Assembly: GCA_963377175.1 (NCBI GenBank)
Contig: CAUJNA010001757.1
Span: 606,268-670,267 of the forward strand
Reading direction: 5' to 3'
DNA length: 64,000 nt
Origin: Effrenium voratum
Lineage: Eukaryota; Sar; Dinophyceae; Suessiales; Symbiodiniaceae
Below the pieces are notes generated by a model that was given only the letters and a program-made list of their open reading frames with translations, was not told the DNA's origin and did not search any database. Numbering within the stretch: position 1 is the stretch's first letter; each line of letters begins with the position of its first letter. Positions 63,989 through 64,000 of this stretch are shown here, in pieces. Made by a program: the position numbers and the translations under genes.

Positions 63989-64000
63989 TGCGCACGTTCT

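Larger units (their letters stand above)
59786..64000 (-). mobile_element. Element 3: Ty1/copia pol region, truncated by the right window edge
   Basis: Minus-strand order from 64000: integrase, long linker, RT, RNase H, stop at about 59786. Gag, protease and the 5' LTR would lie right of the window. It is a different lineage from elements 1 and 2, with integrase D,D-35-E intact and an RT loop HVDD. Lesions include frameshifts in the linker, a local inversion in RT and a frameshift before the RNase H end. No LTR copy is identifiable in the 59571-59785 stretch downstream. Confidence 0.88.

Noticed and set aside
1880..64000. CRISPR array or bacterial defence system
   Set aside because: The repeats vary in unit length and lack unique spacers of constant size, no cas-like gene is present, and the retroelements and gene structure are eukaryotic.

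Overview
The window looks like nuclear DNA of a dinoflagellate, probably a Suessiales-type genome such as Symbiodiniaceae or a relative. This rests on pattern recognition, not a database search. Three Ty1/copia-type retroelements on the minus strand carry features familiar from dinoflagellate elements: CCCH rather than CCHC fingers in Gag, a long acidic linker between integrase and RT, and recognisable RT/RNase H sequence. Genes are sparse, coding traces are broken, simple-sequence and minisatellite arrays are abundant, and two spots resemble the dinoflagellate spliced leader. There are no bacterial operons, no rRNA and no convincing tRNA.

Layout. 1-7062: element 1, a decayed copia element running off the left edge. 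7063-13.9 kb: broken coding traces, microsatellites, an AT-rich satellite island and a 60-bp-class minisatellite. 13.9-25.4 kb: element 2, a nearly complete copia element. It has a 160-bp LTR, a primer-binding site abutting the LTR, gag, protease, integrase, RT and RNase H. Downstream of RNase H it has extra domains: a PCTGG-W segment, a Tpt1/KptA-like domain, a broken zinc ribbon and a Trp-rich reading frame. It ends in a 3' LTR whose tail and 5-bp target duplication have been inverted. 25.4-33.5 kb: a second AT-rich island, a bZIP-like ORF, a (TTG)n tract and an array of palindromes. 33.5-38.2 kb: a multi-block gene or pseudogene on the plus strand and a small two-block gene on the minus strand. 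38.6-42.8 kb: a C-free (GAGT)/(GGAGT) array, a higher-order repeat and a third AT-rich island. 43-59.6 kb: fragments separated by large arrays, including a modular 4.1-kb minisatellite at 46.2-50.3 kb and a telomere-like CCAACCCTAAA array at 57.5-58.3 kb. 59.8-64 kb: element 3, a third copia pol running off the right edge, with an inverted RT segment.

How the parts relate. The retroelement genes would act together: Gag packages RNA, protease matures the polyprotein, RT/RNase H copies the RNA and integrase inserts the DNA. No copy in the window is intact. Element 1 lacks RT motif A and the YVDD loop, element 2 has lost one Asp of YVDD, and element 3 has the RT inversion. Elements 1 and 2 share a primer-binding site matching the 5' half of a tRNA ending just after the anticodon loop, which suggests half-tRNA priming. 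The non-LTR traces are fragmentary and no shared pathway is evident.

The most interesting observations are the extra C-terminal module of element 2 (Tpt1/KptA-like plus methyltransferase-like motifs), the half-tRNA primer-binding site, the inversions in elements 2 and 3, and the three related AT-rich islands.
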